From an uncultured Oscillospiraceae bacterium (GTDB taxonomy: Bacteria > Bacillota > Clostridia > Oscillospirales > Acutalibacteraceae): 22,531 nucleotides of DNA. Every line of letters begins with the position of its first letter. The stretch's first letter is position 1. This document shows, in pieces, positions 1 to 8,610 of this stretch. The position numbers and the translations under genes are program-made. The notes below the pieces were generated by a model, which saw nothing but the letters and a program-made list of their open reading frames with translations, searched no databases and had not been told where the DNA came from. The stretch lies in contig URJF01000009.1 in assembly GCA_900548085.1 (NCBI GenBank), positions 1 through 22,531 of the forward strand. Reading direction: 5' to 3'.

Positions 1-827
1 CATACCTTGTAGCCCTTCTTCTGATATCCCTCAGGTGGGATAAGCATTGCAAGGTTTGTCTTACCGCAAGCAGATGGGAAAGCAGCGCAGATGTACTTGA
101 TTTCGCCATCAGGTCTCTGGAGACCGAGGATGAGCATATGCTCTGCCTGCCAGCCTTCGTTCTTGCCGAGATATGAAGCAATACGGAGAGCAAAGCACTT
201 CTTACCGAGAAGTACATTTCCGCCGTATGCTGAGTTAACGGAGATAATTGTGTTGTCCTCAGGGAACTGACAAATCCATCTCTTTTCAGGGTCAACATCA
301 CATTTGCAGTGCATACCACGAACCCAGTCATCGCTGTCGCCGAGACGGTCAAGTACGGACTTGCCTACTCTTGTCATAATGTTCATGTTGAGTACAACAT
401 AGATAGAGTCTGTAATCTCGACACCAATCTTAGAGAAAGGTGAGGTAACAGGACCCATTGAGTAAGGGATAATATACATTGTTCTGCCCTGATATGAGCC
501 GGCAGCAATGTCATAAAGCATCTTGTAGCATTCCTGTGGGTCCATCCAATGATTTGTAGGACCTGCATCTTCTTCTTTAGTTGTGCAGATAAGTGTACGA
601 GCCTCAACACGAGCTACGTCGTTCTCTGCTGTTCTGTGAAGGTAGCAGTCGGGAAGAAGCTCGTCATTGAGCTTAATCATTTCGCCGGTCTTTACTGCTT
701 CTGCCTTAAGAGCGTCAATTTGTTCTTTTGAACCGTCGATCCATACAATCTCGGATGGCTTAAGTAATTCTACTTTTTCGTCCAGCCACTTGAGAAGTGT
801 AGGATTCTTTGTGAGTTTAGTTTCCAT
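1..827 (-). CDS. pckG: Phosphoenolpyruvate carboxykinase (GTP), C-terminus outside the window
   Basis: This open frame starts at ATG 827-825 and runs off the left edge, giving 275 codons of the roughly 600 usual for the family. The enzyme interconverts oxaloacetate + GTP and PEP + CO2 + GDP in the cytosol, linking the TCA/C4-acid pool to PEP. The translated start (METKLTKNPTLLKWL), the block LPDCYLHRTAENDVARVE, the substrate-binding run SYQGRTMYIIPYSMGP, and the kinase-1 P-loop AFPSACGKTNLAML are typical of GTP-dependent PEPCK and unlike the ATP-dependent pckA family. A strong AAAGGAG ribosome binding site lies about 8 bases before the ATG. It has its own sigma-A promoter (899-927), so it is probably transcribed separately from the tsaD operon upstream. 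Family assignment is firm; only the missing C-terminal half prevents a check of completeness. Confidence 0.96.
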   Translation of the reverse strand, partial: METKLTKNPTLLKWLDEKVELLKPSEIVWIDGSKEQIDALKAEAVKTGEMIKLNDELLPDCYLHRTAENDVARVEARTLICTTKEEDAGPTNHWMDPQECYKMLYDIAAGSYQGRTMYIIPYSMGPVTSPFSKIGVEITDSIYVVLNMNIMTRVGKSVLDRLGDSDDWVRGMHCKCDVDPEKRWICQFPEDNTIISVNSAYGGNVLLGKKCFALRIASYLGKNEGWQAEHMLILGLQRPDGEIKYICAAFPSACGKTNLAMLIPPEGYQKKGYKV

Positions 828-898
828 AAACTATATCTCCTTTTTAAAGATTAACTTGTTGGAGAACAGAGCCAAATTAGCCCTAGTTCATTAGTTTA

Positions 899-927
899 AT
901 TATATCTTTTTTTTGACAAAATTTCAA
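899..927 (-). promoter_or_regulatory. Sigma-A promoter of pckG
   Basis: On the minus strand, TTGAAA (927-922) and a perfect TATAAT (904-899) are separated by exactly 17 bases, the ideal spacing for the housekeeping sigma factor. The predicted start near 892 leaves a leader of about 65 bases. A short imperfect hairpin with G-U pairs could form around 859-875, but it is too weak to call a regulator. The spacer is A/T rich. Confidence 0.75.
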
Positions 928-992
928 CATATTTCACATAAAATTCACACAAACTATGCAGAATAAATAAAATCCTCAAATGATACCGACAA

Positions 993-2006
993 CTAATAGG
1001 TTAATTTGTCTATCGGCATGGTGGCATAAGCGTTCAAATCCGATTTTGCCACGTTGTCCGACAGGTATTCGTAGTAGCCTTGCGCACCTATCATCGCCGC
1101 ATTATCGCCGCAATATTTCAGTTGGGGAACAAAGAGGGACCATTTTTTCTGTCTGCATATCCGTTCTGCCTCTGCTCTCAGCCTTGAATTAGCTGATACT
1201 CCGCCGGCTATCACAAGCTTAGTATAACCAAAATTTTCGGCGGCAGACACAAAATTTTTCAAAAGACAATCTACCACAGATTTCTGGAACGATGCCGCCA
1301 AGTCGGGAACGCAAATTTTTTCGCCCTTTTGCTCTGCATTGTGCATTATGTTTATTACAGCTGTTTTCAGTCCGCTGAACGAATAATCATATGGTGCATC
1401 GTGCACCTTAGGGTGTGGGAAAGCATAAGCGTTTTCATCGCCCTGCTTTGATATTCGGTCTATGCTGACTCCGCCGGGATATTCCAGTTTCATGGTTCTG
1501 CCTGCCTTGTCGAGTGCCTCGCCGGCCGCATCGTCACGGGTTTTTCCGATTATTTCAAACTCTGTATATGACTTAACCGCCACAATATGACTGTGACCGC
1601 CGCTGACCACCAAGCACAAAAAAGGCGGCTCTATGTCAGAACTTATATAGTTTGATGCTATATGTCCCCGCAGATGATGAACCGGCACAAGAGGCTTATG
1701 TGCAGACACGGCAAGTCCCTTAGCAAAGTTGACCCCCACCAAAAGAGAGCCGATAAGTCCCGGAGCGTAAGTAACTGCAACAGCCTCAATGTCATCTATG
1801 TCGCAATGAGCGTCAGCCAATGCCTGAGCCACTACTCTGCTGATACATTCTGCATGGCGGCGAGAGGCAATCTCCGGCACTACTCCTCCGTACAGCTTAT
1901 GCTCCTCCAAAGAGGATGCAATAACATTTGACAAAACGATTCGTCCGTCCTCCACTACTGCTGCGGCAGTCTCGTCGCAGGAGGACTCTATACCTAAAAT
2001 TTTCAT
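993..2006 (-). CDS. tsaD: tRNA N6-adenosine threonylcarbamoyltransferase TsaD
   Basis: TsaD transfers the threonylcarbamoyl group from threonylcarbamoyl-AMP to A37 of ANN-decoding tRNAs (t6A), working with TsaB and TsaE in the cytoplasm. The 337-residue protein has the usual length. It shows the N-terminal ASKHA-fold motif GIESSCDETA (5-14), the metal-binding pair H111/H115 in VHHLRGH, VVSGGHSH (133-140), DDAAGEALDK (158-167), the nucleotide loop AGGVSANS (267-274) and the second metal ligand D301 in GDNAAMIG. Its ATG overlaps the stop of the preceding membrane-protein gene by four bases (ATGA), so it is translationally coupled and last in the polA operon. No clear intrinsic terminator follows it before pckG. 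Confidence 0.97.
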   Translation of the reverse strand: MKILGIESSCDETAAAVVEDGRIVLSNVIASSLEEHKLYGGVVPEIASRRHAECISRVVAQALADAHCDIDDIEAVAVTYAPGLIGSLLVGVNFAKGLAVSAHKPLVPVHHLRGHIASNYISSDIEPPFLCLVVSGGHSHIVAVKSYTEFEIIGKTRDDAAGEALDKAGRTMKLEYPGGVSIDRISKQGDENAYAFPHPKVHDAPYDYSFSGLKTAVINIMHNAEQKGEKICVPDLAASFQKSVVDCLLKNFVSAAENFGYTKLVIAGGVSANSRLRAEAERICRQKKWSLFVPQLKYCGDNAAMIGAQGYYEYLSDNVAKSDLNAYATMPIDKLTY

Positions 2007-3406
2007 TCTGCTATATCCTCGACACTTTTTATGTGAACAAATTTTTTGTTGTAATCCTTTGCGATTTTTTTCATTCTTGTATCGGTCTTTCCGCCGACCT
2101 GTGTTTCACCTATGAGATAATAATTTCCACTCTTGTCCGAAATTGCATAGCCGTTGTCGTATTTTTTGAAATTATCGTCATCGTCATATTCTCCGTCTAC
2201 GGTATACAGCACCGCATCGTCATACTTAACACTGACAAGTAACGGTTCGCCCGAACCGGCATACTTTGCATAATCATCATAAAATCCTATGTCACTTGTT
2301 CCTGCAAAGATAAAAACAGCAACACACACCAAAACAAGAACTATATCCCAGACAACAGAAAAAATCTTTTGAAAAGTTGTTTTTCCCTTAGAAATATCCG
2401 TCTCGGCATTAAAGCGTGAATGTAGTTTTTCATCATTGGGAAATATCATTTTGAACAGCTTTTTGCCGAACAAATTATGTACAAACACCGACAAAATTAT
2501 AGAAGCAAATGCTCCGCCCAAAAGTTGTTCTAATGAAAAAGGAATTTCAACAGAGTCTAATATTATCAAACGCCCTTGCGGCACAAATGCACCGGCAAAC
2601 ACCGCACTCCTAATCGCCCAAATAATAAGCGCCGAAACGACTGCAGAGCATAAGAACAAAATCACATCGAACAAAATCGTTTTGACAAGATAGCTTTTGT
2701 CAGTCTTGGATTTTTCTATAGCGGCAGTGTTTTCATATTTATTGCCCTTTTTGAGATATTCCAAAAAACGCTTTTCGTAAATTGTGCCAAGTTTTCCCTT
2801 AGAGTCCGCCTTTTCCAGCTTTTTCAGTATTTTTTCGGAGTCTTTTGCATCCGAAATACCGCTGAAATACGGATGGGTAATATCAATATCAAAAATATCC
2901 GGCTCATCCTCGGGGGAATAGCTTTTACCGTATGATAGTTTCAAATCCTGCTGTCTGTTTTCTTCCAATCGTTGCATATTGACCGGCTCGGACACTTTCT
3001 TAAGGTCATAGTCATACTTCTTAATCAGCTTCAGCAGGTTAAAAATACAACTTTTTACTGCCTTTTCATCCGCAATTTCTAACGCAGTGTAATACTGTAT
3101 GAAGTCGTCAATATCGAACAAATTAAATACATCATAAATAGTATATTCTCTATCCGTGTCGAACTTAAATACCACATCAAAAAAATTATTCTCAAGCAAA
3201 ACAGTAGGGCGATAAGTAACAAATGCCTTATATTTGCCGCCGTCTAACTCAGCCGAAATTCTGTAATCATTCTTGGTTGTATCCTCATTAAAACCACAAA
3301 AAATGCCGTAAACACCTGATGCCACATATTCCTCCACTGTACTCTTGAACAACGTCACCACTTGCTTTTGGTCAGCACTGAGCTTAAATTTCTTCTCTTT
3401 TTTCAT
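2003..3406 (-). CDS. Unknown membrane protein in the polA-tsaD operon
   Basis: I do not recognise this 467-residue protein. Residues 1-230 are hydrophilic, highly charged and probably cytoplasmic. Three hydrophobic segments follow at about 241-264, 292-313 and 348-368. The last 95 residues are acidic (a YDDDD run near 407-411) and end in short segments that look like beta strands with many Tyr and Lys residues. No catalytic motif or signal peptide is visible. It is locked into the operon by four-base ATGA overlaps with rimI upstream and tsaD downstream, so it is co-translated with t6A and ribosomal-protein modification enzymes. In many Firmicutes this operon position holds coaE (dephospho-CoA kinase); this protein has no P-loop and is not CoaE. 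Function unknown. Confidence 0.9.
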   Translation of the reverse strand: MKKEKKFKLSADQKQVVTLFKSTVEEYVASGVYGIFCGFNEDTTKNDYRISAELDGGKYKAFVTYRPTVLLENNFFDVVFKFDTDREYTIYDVFNLFDIDDFIQYYTALEIADEKAVKSCIFNLLKLIKKYDYDLKKVSEPVNMQRLEENRQQDLKLSYGKSYSPEDEPDIFDIDITHPYFSGISDAKDSEKILKKLEKADSKGKLGTIYEKRFLEYLKKGNKYENTAAIEKSKTDKSYLVKTILFDVILFLCSAVVSALIIWAIRSAVFAGAFVPQGRLIILDSVEIPFSLEQLLGGAFASIILSVFVHNLFGKKLFKMIFPNDEKLHSRFNAETDISKGKTTFQKIFSVVWDIVLVLVCVAVFIFAGTSDIGFYDDYAKYAGSGEPLLVSVKYDDAVLYTVDGEYDDDDNFKKYDNGYAISDKSGNYYLIGETQVGGKTDTRMKKIAKDYNKKFVHIKSVEDIAE

Positions 3407-3849
3407 GTTTTATCCTCAAAATATTTGGTCATAATCACTGCGTTTTCCGTAGGCGATGTATAAAACTTAGGCCGTACACCCTGGCTGACAAAACCGACCG
3501 ACTCATACAGCCGTATGGCTGGCAGATTGCTCTCCCTAACCTCTAACGAAATAAACGCCATATCGTTTTTCATTTCTTCAGACAACAAAAGTCTGCCTAT
3601 GCCCTGTCGCCTGTACTTCGGCAAAACCGCAACATTGGTCACATATCCCTCGGCAGAAAAAATTTGCAGTCCCATATATCCCACAACTTTTTCCCCCGAT
3701 TTAGCTACGACAAAATGGGAGGTGTCCAATGTCAGCTGTTTTCCCAAATCTGCCACAGACCATGGGTGTGCAAAACAAATCTTTTCTATCTCCGCCACCG
3801 CTGAAATGTGTTCCTGCGCCATAGGTTCAATAACAATATCAGTGTGCAT
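3403..3849 (-). CDS. rimI: GNAT N-acetyltransferase, RimI type
   Basis: A 148-residue GNAT-fold acetyltransferase of the length expected for RimI, which acetylates the N-terminal alanine of ribosomal protein S18 using acetyl-CoA. The sequence has the RimI-like block IEKICFAHPWS (21-31), the strand VTNVAVLPKYR, the acetyl-CoA pyrophosphate loop RRQGIGRLLL (80-89), the catalytic-region LEVRESN (102-108) and LYESVGF (114-120) with the conserved Tyr. It starts inside polA: its ATG is read in another frame from the last 11 bases of polA, and its end overlaps the next gene by four bases. Adjacency to tsaD is the common bacterial rimI context. The substrate is inferred from family and position. Confidence 0.9.
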   Translation of the reverse strand: MHTDIVIEPMAQEHISAVAEIEKICFAHPWSVADLGKQLTLDTSHFVVAKSGEKVVGYMGLQIFSAEGYVTNVAVLPKYRRQGIGRLLLSEEMKNDMAFISLEVRESNLPAIRLYESVGFVSQGVRPKFYTSPTENAVIMTKYFEDKT

Positions 3850-6421
3850 CGTACCAAGTCCTGCCTATCTTTCCGTCTGCACGGAGCTTAACTTTCATTT
3901 GGCACGCATTTTCCATTTCCTCGGTGACTATAGCCAAAGCCTTGTCCGCCTCGTCATCGGTTGCCTCCACAATAAGCTCATCGTGCACTTGCAAAATCAA
4001 ACGGGATTTCATATTTTCTTCCGTAAGTCTGCGGTCTACTCTAATCATTGCAATCTTGATTATATCCGCCGCCGTGCCCTGAATAGGCATATTGCGTGCC
4101 ACCCTCTCGCCAAATGAGCGCAACATATGATTAGAAGAAGAAAGCTCGGGCAAATATCTGCGGCGCTTAAACAAGGTCTCGCTGTAGCCTTTTTCCTTAG
4201 CCAAATCTATCATATGCTTCATATAATGGTCTACACCGCTGTAGGTAGCAAGATAATTGTTAATATACTCCTGCGCTTCTTTTCTTGTAACGCCGATATC
4301 CTTTGCCAAAGAGAATGCGCCTATACCGTACACTATACCGAAATTAACCGCCTTAGCTCGTGAACGGAGCTTAGGTGTAATCATATCCACCGGCATACCG
4401 AACACCTGGGATGCAGTATTGGTGTGAATATCAACCCCGGTGTTGAAAGCGTTTATCATATTTTCGTCATTAGCCAAATCGGACAAAACACGAAGTTCAA
4501 TTTGACTGTAGTCGGCATCCACAAGTTTTTTGTGCTCGCCTGCCACAAAGAATTTTCGCATTTCTCTGCCCAAATCGGTGCGAATGGGAATGTTTTGCAA
4601 ATTAGGCTCAAGTGAGCTTATGCGTCCTGTTCTGGTTTCTACCTGGTTAAACGAGGTGTGGATTCTGCCGTCGGGAGCAATCACCTTCAGCAATCCGTCA
4701 CAATAGGTAGATTTCAGTTTAGTGAGCGAACGGTATTCCAAAATATACTCAATAACAGGATTTTCGTATCTGAGGCTTTCGAGCACATCTGCATTGGTGG
4801 AATATCCGCTCTTAGTCTTTTTTTTGCAGGGCAATCCCATATCCTCAAACAGTGCCACGCCCAGCTGCTTAGGTGAATTTATATTGAACTCGTGTCCTAC
4901 CTGTTGGTAAATAAGCTCTGTCAGCTCGTTAATTCTGCCCGACAGAGATTTTCCAAAGGCCTCAATTCCCTCTTTGTCAACAGAAAATCCGTATATTTCC
5001 ATCTTTGCCAGCACTCTCGCAAGAGGCAATTCTATATCATCCAGCAGTGCAGTCTGATCTGCCTCCTCCAACAATGCGTCCGTCTTTTTGAACAAAGGCT
5101 CAAGGACAGCGGCTAACGAAACATTTTTGTCCTCTCCGCCTAATGAATTTTTATATTCCGGCAGAACAACGCCGTATTCGAGACAAAGATGCTCTATATC
5201 ATATTTGTTGTCCGACGGCTTGAGCAAATATGCGCTGAGCATAAGGTCTCCGGCAACATTTTTGCACTCAATACCCTCACGGGCTGCAAGGCGGTGCAAA
5301 TGCTTAGAATTGTAGGTGAATTTTTTGTTATCGCTGCCGAAAAAACTGTGAATAAAGTCTGTAAAGTCCTCCGACTCCGACGGCATAATAACTACCTCGT
5401 CGCCAAAACAGAAATACAAATCCGCAATCTCGTTATCAATCACCAAAGGATATACATAAACACTGCTGTCGCCGAACTTTTTCATCAGCTCCGAAAAATC
5501 TGTGCAGGTTTCGCAGGTCAGCTCACGAGGCTTTTGTACCTCTTGCGGCTCAACAGTATCATTAGCGTTCAGTCCGAATTTATCGAGCAGTGAGTACAAC
5601 TCAAGACGAGCAAATTCTCTGGCTGCCGCCTGCTTGTCTCCGCCGGTCACCACATAGGAATTTATATCTGCGTCAATAGGTGCATTTGTCCTTATTTCGC
5701 CCAAATCCAAGGAAAGATAAGCATTGCCCTTATCCTTTTCGAGCTTAGCCTTTACGCCGGGCTTAATCTCCAATGAGTCGAGGTTGTCATAAATGTAGTC
5801 GAGTGTGCCGTACTTAGATATGAGGTCTATAGCAGTCTTAGGTCCAATGCCTGCAACGCCGGGGATATTGTCCGAGCTGTCGCCCTGCAAGGCCTTAACC
5901 TGAATGAGCTGATGAGGAGTAACGCCGTACTCATCCATAATAGTTTTTTCGTCACAGACATCGGTAGATTTTGTACGAGCCAACAAAACCTTTACTCCGT
6001 CGTGAGCAAGCTGCAGGGAATCTCTGTCTCCGGTGGCAATATAACACTCATTGCCATTATCACGGCAGGCTTTTGCGAGAGTACCGAGAACGTCATCAGC
6101 CTCCCAACCCTCGCACTCAATAGTTTTGATGCCAAACAAATGCAAGATGTTCTTCACCACAGGCATCTGCTGACGGAGCTCATCGGGCATAGCGTGTCTG
6201 CCCGCCTTGTATAAATCGTATTTTTTGTGTCTGAAAGTAGGTGCGTGCACATCAAAAGCCACTGTAACGGCATCCGGAGAACACATATCCTCAAACCTTT
6301 TCAGCATATTCAAAAAACCATAAACAGCATTGGTATAATCACCGTTTTTTGTGCTGAGCAGCTTTATTCCGTAAAAAGCACGGTTAATAATACTGTTTCC
6401 GTCCAAAACAAGCAGTTTCAT
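3839..6421 (-). CDS. polA: DNA polymerase I with degenerate proofreading domain
   Basis: The 860-residue protein is a full-length family A polymerase, used in Okazaki-fragment maturation and excision repair. Residues 1-290 form the 5' nuclease (D7 in LLVLDGNS, WEADD 106-110, TGDRDSLQL 130-138, helix-hairpin-helix GDSSDNIPGVAGIGPKTA 180-197). Residues about 300-470 occupy the 3'-5' exonuclease position, but the DxE metal motif is absent (VYPLVIDNEIADLYF), so proofreading is predicted inactive, as in Taq and Bst polymerases. The polymerase domain has motif A DADYSQIELR (635-644), O helix RSRAKAVNFGIVYG (686-699, with F694) and motif C VHDE (812-815). ATG 6421-6419 follows GAGGT by six bases. 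It heads the operon polA-rimI-unknown-tsaD, driven by the TTGCAA/TAAAAT promoter at 6454-6482. Confidence 0.98.
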   Translation of the reverse strand: MKLLVLDGNSIINRAFYGIKLLSTKNGDYTNAVYGFLNMLKRFEDMCSPDAVTVAFDVHAPTFRHKKYDLYKAGRHAMPDELRQQMPVVKNILHLFGIKTIECEGWEADDVLGTLAKACRDNGNECYIATGDRDSLQLAHDGVKVLLARTKSTDVCDEKTIMDEYGVTPHQLIQVKALQGDSSDNIPGVAGIGPKTAIDLISKYGTLDYIYDNLDSLEIKPGVKAKLEKDKGNAYLSLDLGEIRTNAPIDADINSYVVTGGDKQAAAREFARLELYSLLDKFGLNANDTVEPQEVQKPRELTCETCTDFSELMKKFGDSSVYVYPLVIDNEIADLYFCFGDEVVIMPSESEDFTDFIHSFFGSDNKKFTYNSKHLHRLAAREGIECKNVAGDLMLSAYLLKPSDNKYDIEHLCLEYGVVLPEYKNSLGGEDKNVSLAAVLEPLFKKTDALLEEADQTALLDDIELPLARVLAKMEIYGFSVDKEGIEAFGKSLSGRINELTELIYQQVGHEFNINSPKQLGVALFEDMGLPCKKKTKSGYSTNADVLESLRYENPVIEYILEYRSLTKLKSTYCDGLLKVIAPDGRIHTSFNQVETRTGRISSLEPNLQNIPIRTDLGREMRKFFVAGEHKKLVDADYSQIELRVLSDLANDENMINAFNTGVDIHTNTASQVFGMPVDMITPKLRSRAKAVNFGIVYGIGAFSLAKDIGVTRKEAQEYINNYLATYSGVDHYMKHMIDLAKEKGYSETLFKRRRYLPELSSSNHMLRSFGERVARNMPIQGTAADIIKIAMIRVDRRLTEENMKSRLILQVHDELIVEATDDEADKALAIVTEEMENACQMKVKLRADGKIGRTWYDAH

Positions 6422-6453
6422 ATTTGCACCTCATAATAAAAATTAACTGATTT

Positions 6454-6505
6454 ATTTTACCACAAAACACATACCATTGCAAATTATATCTTGTTGTGAT
6501 ATTAT
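6454..6505. promoter_or_regulatory. Divergent polA/dus promoters sharing one palindromic -35
   Basis: A single TTGCAA at 6477-6482 is its own reverse complement. To the right, 17 bases separate it from TATTAT (6500-6505), which is preceded by TGA, an extended -10; this drives dus. To the left, exactly 17 bases separate it from TAAAAT on the minus strand (6459-6454); this drives polA. Predicted starts are about 6512 (+) and 6447 (-). Because both promoters need the same hexamer, only one RNA polymerase could engage at a time, if both are real. TTGCAA matches the consensus -35 at four of six positions. Confidence 0.65.
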
Positions 6506-6537
6506 CATATGGAATAACAAAGAAACAGAGAAATTGT

Positions 6538-7500
6538 ATGGAAATAGGTAATCTCAAATTTGACCACATAGCGTTTTTGGCTCCTATGGCAGGCATAGCG
6601 GACAGAGCATTCCGTGAGCTGTGCGTACAGCACGGCGCAGCCTATACCGTAACAGAAATGGTATCGTCAAAAGGGCTGACCATGGGCGACAAAAAAAGTG
6701 CTCAGCTATTGACAATCGGCAGTGAGAAGCCTTGCGGTGCGCAAATTTTCGGTGACGATCCCGAGACTATGGCGCAGGCGGCAAAAAAAAGCCTCGCTTT
6801 TTCGCCCGAAATTATAGACATAAATATGGGCTGTCCTGCACCTAAGATAGCCTCCAACGGCGGCGGAGCGAGCCTGATGAAAAATCCGCAACTCGCATAC
6901 GAAATAACAAAAGCGGTAGCAGAGGCCGTGCCTGTGCCCGTAACGGTAAAAATACGCAAGGGTTGGGACAACGACAGTATCAATGCTGTACAAATGGCTG
7001 CTCTGGCAGAAAAAGCAGGTGCCGCCGCAGTAACTGTACACGGCAGAACAAAGGAGCAAATGTACAGCGGCAAGGTGGACTACGACATTATAGCCGAGGT
7101 AAAAAAAGCGGTGTCTATTCCGGTAATCGGCAACGGCGACATAACTGACGAGCAGTCTGCAACAATGATGATGGAAAAGACTAACTGCGACGCAATAATG
7201 ATAGGCAGAGGTGCACTGGGCAATCCGTGGATTTTCGGCCGTATCAACGCATATTTTGATGAATGCAGAGTTCTCCCTCCTCCTACCATAACCCAAAAAA
7301 TGGTGACTATGCTCGGTCATGTCCAAAAAATAATAGAATACAAAGGCGAATACATCGGTATGCGAGAAGCACGACACCACGCAGGATATTATACAAAGGG
7401 ACTGCGAGGAGGAGCGACTCTCCGCAGAGAAATATGCCAAATGGAACACTTTGAACAACTACAGGAATTAGCATACAAAATAGCAAAGGAGAACGAATAA
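6538..7500 (+). CDS. dusB: tRNA-dihydrouridine synthase (Dus family)
   Basis: This FMN-dependent TIM-barrel enzyme reduces uridine to dihydrouridine in tRNA. The 320-residue product shows FLAPMAGIADRAFRELC (13-29), the catalytic cysteine C99 in INMGCPAPKI, LMKNP (113-117), VKIRKGWDN, VHGRTKEQMYSG, the phosphate-binding IGNGDI and IGRGALGNPWIF. The ATG at 6538 is preferred over an in-frame GTG at 6496 because the GTG lies inside the promoter spacer, upstream of the predicted transcription start; the Dus family also usually begins with IGNxxL as here. The best visible ribosome site is weak (AGAG about eight bases upstream). The stop is directly abutted by nagA. The symbol dusB follows Firmicutes usage; the exact uridine target is not decided by sequence. 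Confidence 0.94.
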   Translation: MEIGNLKFDHIAFLAPMAGIADRAFRELCVQHGAAYTVTEMVSSKGLTMGDKKSAQLLTIGSEKPCGAQIFGDDPETMAQAAKKSLAFSPEIIDINMGCPAPKIASNGGGASLMKNPQLAYEITKAVAEAVPVPVTVKIRKGWDNDSINAVQMAALAEKAGAAAVTVHGRTKEQMYSGKVDYDIIAEVKKAVSIPVIGNGDITDEQSATMMMEKTNCDAIMIGRGALGNPWIFGRINAYFDECRVLPPPTITQKMVTMLGHVQKIIEYKGEYIGMREARHHAGYYTKGLRGGATLRREICQMEHFEQLQELAYKIAKENE

Positions 7501-8610
7501 ATGATTCTCAAAAACTGCACATTTTTTAATGAACAATTTGAAAAAGAATTTGGCGATATAAAGATAGAAGACGGCAAAATAGCCGAAATCGGTATATTCG
7601 GCCAAGACGGAAAGGATATGTCCGGCAAAATTATTATGCCCGGAATGATAGACATTCACATCCACGGGGGCGGCGGCAGTGATTTTTGTGACGCTACTCC
7701 GGAGGCTTTGGACACAATCTCCCGTTATCTCGCAAAGCGAGGCGTAACAGGTTTTTGCGGCACAACAATGACTCTGGACCAAAGCAGCCTAAAAAAAGCC
7801 GTAACCAACGCAAACAATTATAAGTCAAAATATTCTAAGCTGCTCGGTGTGAATCTGGAGGGACCATACATAAGTCCGTCAAAGGTAGGCGCCCAAAATC
7901 CCGAATTCGTCAGAGCCGGAAGCACCGAAGAATTTGATGAGCTGTACGGAATATATAACAAAATCAAGCTAATTACCATAGCTCCCGAGGCCTTTGACAG
8001 CAAAAAATTCATCCAATATGTCAGCAAAAAATGCGTTGTGTCAGTAGGTCATACCTCTGCCAATGCAGAACAGTGCAAGGACGGTATTAAAAACGGAATC
8101 AGCCACGCAACTCATCTGTTCAATGCTATGACACCTATGTCTCACAGAGAGGCAGGCGTAGTGGGCACAGCCTTTGACAGCGACATAACCTGTGAACTGA
8201 TATGCGACACTCATCATATATGCCCTGCCGTACTGCGTAACGCATTCAAAATTCTCGGTGAAGACAGAGCTTGCGTAATCAGCGACTCAATGCGAGGCGC
8301 CGGAGTAGGAGTAGGCGAATTTGAGCTTGGCGGTCAGACTGTATTCGTAAAAGAAGGCGACACTGTAGCTCGTCTTGAGGATGGCACAATCGCCGCATCC
8401 ATCACCAATGTGTATGACGAATTCAAAAATCTCATTTCCATCGGTATAGATGAAAAGACAGCGCTCAAATCCTGCACAATCAATCCTGCGAAAGTTATCG
8501 GCGAGGACGACAAAGTCGGCTCTATAGCAAAAGGTAAATGTGCCGACCTAATCGCAGCCGATAAAAATTTGGATATAGTCGAGGTATATGTAGATGGAAA
8601 ACTCGCTTAA
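7501..8610 (+). CDS. nagA: N-acetylglucosamine-6-phosphate deacetylase
   Basis: NagA hydrolyses GlcNAc-6-phosphate to glucosamine-6-phosphate and acetate, feeding amino sugar catabolism or cell-wall recycling. The 369-residue amidohydrolase is normal length. Visible motifs are PGMIDIHIHGGGG (47-59), the metal-ligand glutamate E120 in VNLEGPYIS, H184 in VGHTSA, H205 in ATHLFNAM and the catalytic aspartate D262 in ISDSM; the C-terminus has the usual TINPAKVIG and KGKCADL blocks. Its ATG follows the dus stop with no gap, and the ribosome site (AAAGGAG) lies within the end of dus. It overlaps trmL by 17 bases. No nagB or sugar transporter is adjacent in this window, so its pathway partners must lie elsewhere. 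Confidence 0.96.
   Translation: MILKNCTFFNEQFEKEFGDIKIEDGKIAEIGIFGQDGKDMSGKIIMPGMIDIHIHGGGGSDFCDATPEALDTISRYLAKRGVTGFCGTTMTLDQSSLKKAVTNANNYKSKYSKLLGVNLEGPYISPSKVGAQNPEFVRAGSTEEFDELYGIYNKIKLITIAPEAFDSKKFIQYVSKKCVVSVGHTSANAEQCKDGIKNGISHATHLFNAMTPMSHREAGVVGTAFDSDITCELICDTHHICPAVLRNAFKILGEDRACVISDSMRGAGVGVGEFELGGQTVFVKEGDTVARLEDGTIAASITNVYDEFKNLISIGIDEKTALKSCTINPAKVIGEDDKVGSIAKGKCADLIAADKNLDIVEVYVDGKLA

Noticed and set aside
859..875. Possible regulatory hairpin in the pckG leader
   Set aside because: Only seven pairs, two of them G-U, with a three-base loop; no T run or alternative pairing that would suggest an attenuator or riboswitch.
3515..4117. Plus-strand frame of 200 codons across the rimI/polA junction
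   Set aside because: It covers two well-conserved minus-strand genes in the opposite direction and has no recognisable features or promoter.
6496..6537. N-terminal extension of dus from a GTG at 6496
   Set aside because: The GTG lies within the promoter between -35 and -10, upstream of the predicted transcript start; the ATG at 6538 matches the family N-terminus.
6706..7458. Minus-strand open frame of 250 codons antisense to dus
   Set aside because: The sense frame is an unambiguous dihydrouridine synthase; the antisense product is a Cys/Tyr-rich translation with no ribosome site, typical of a shadow frame.
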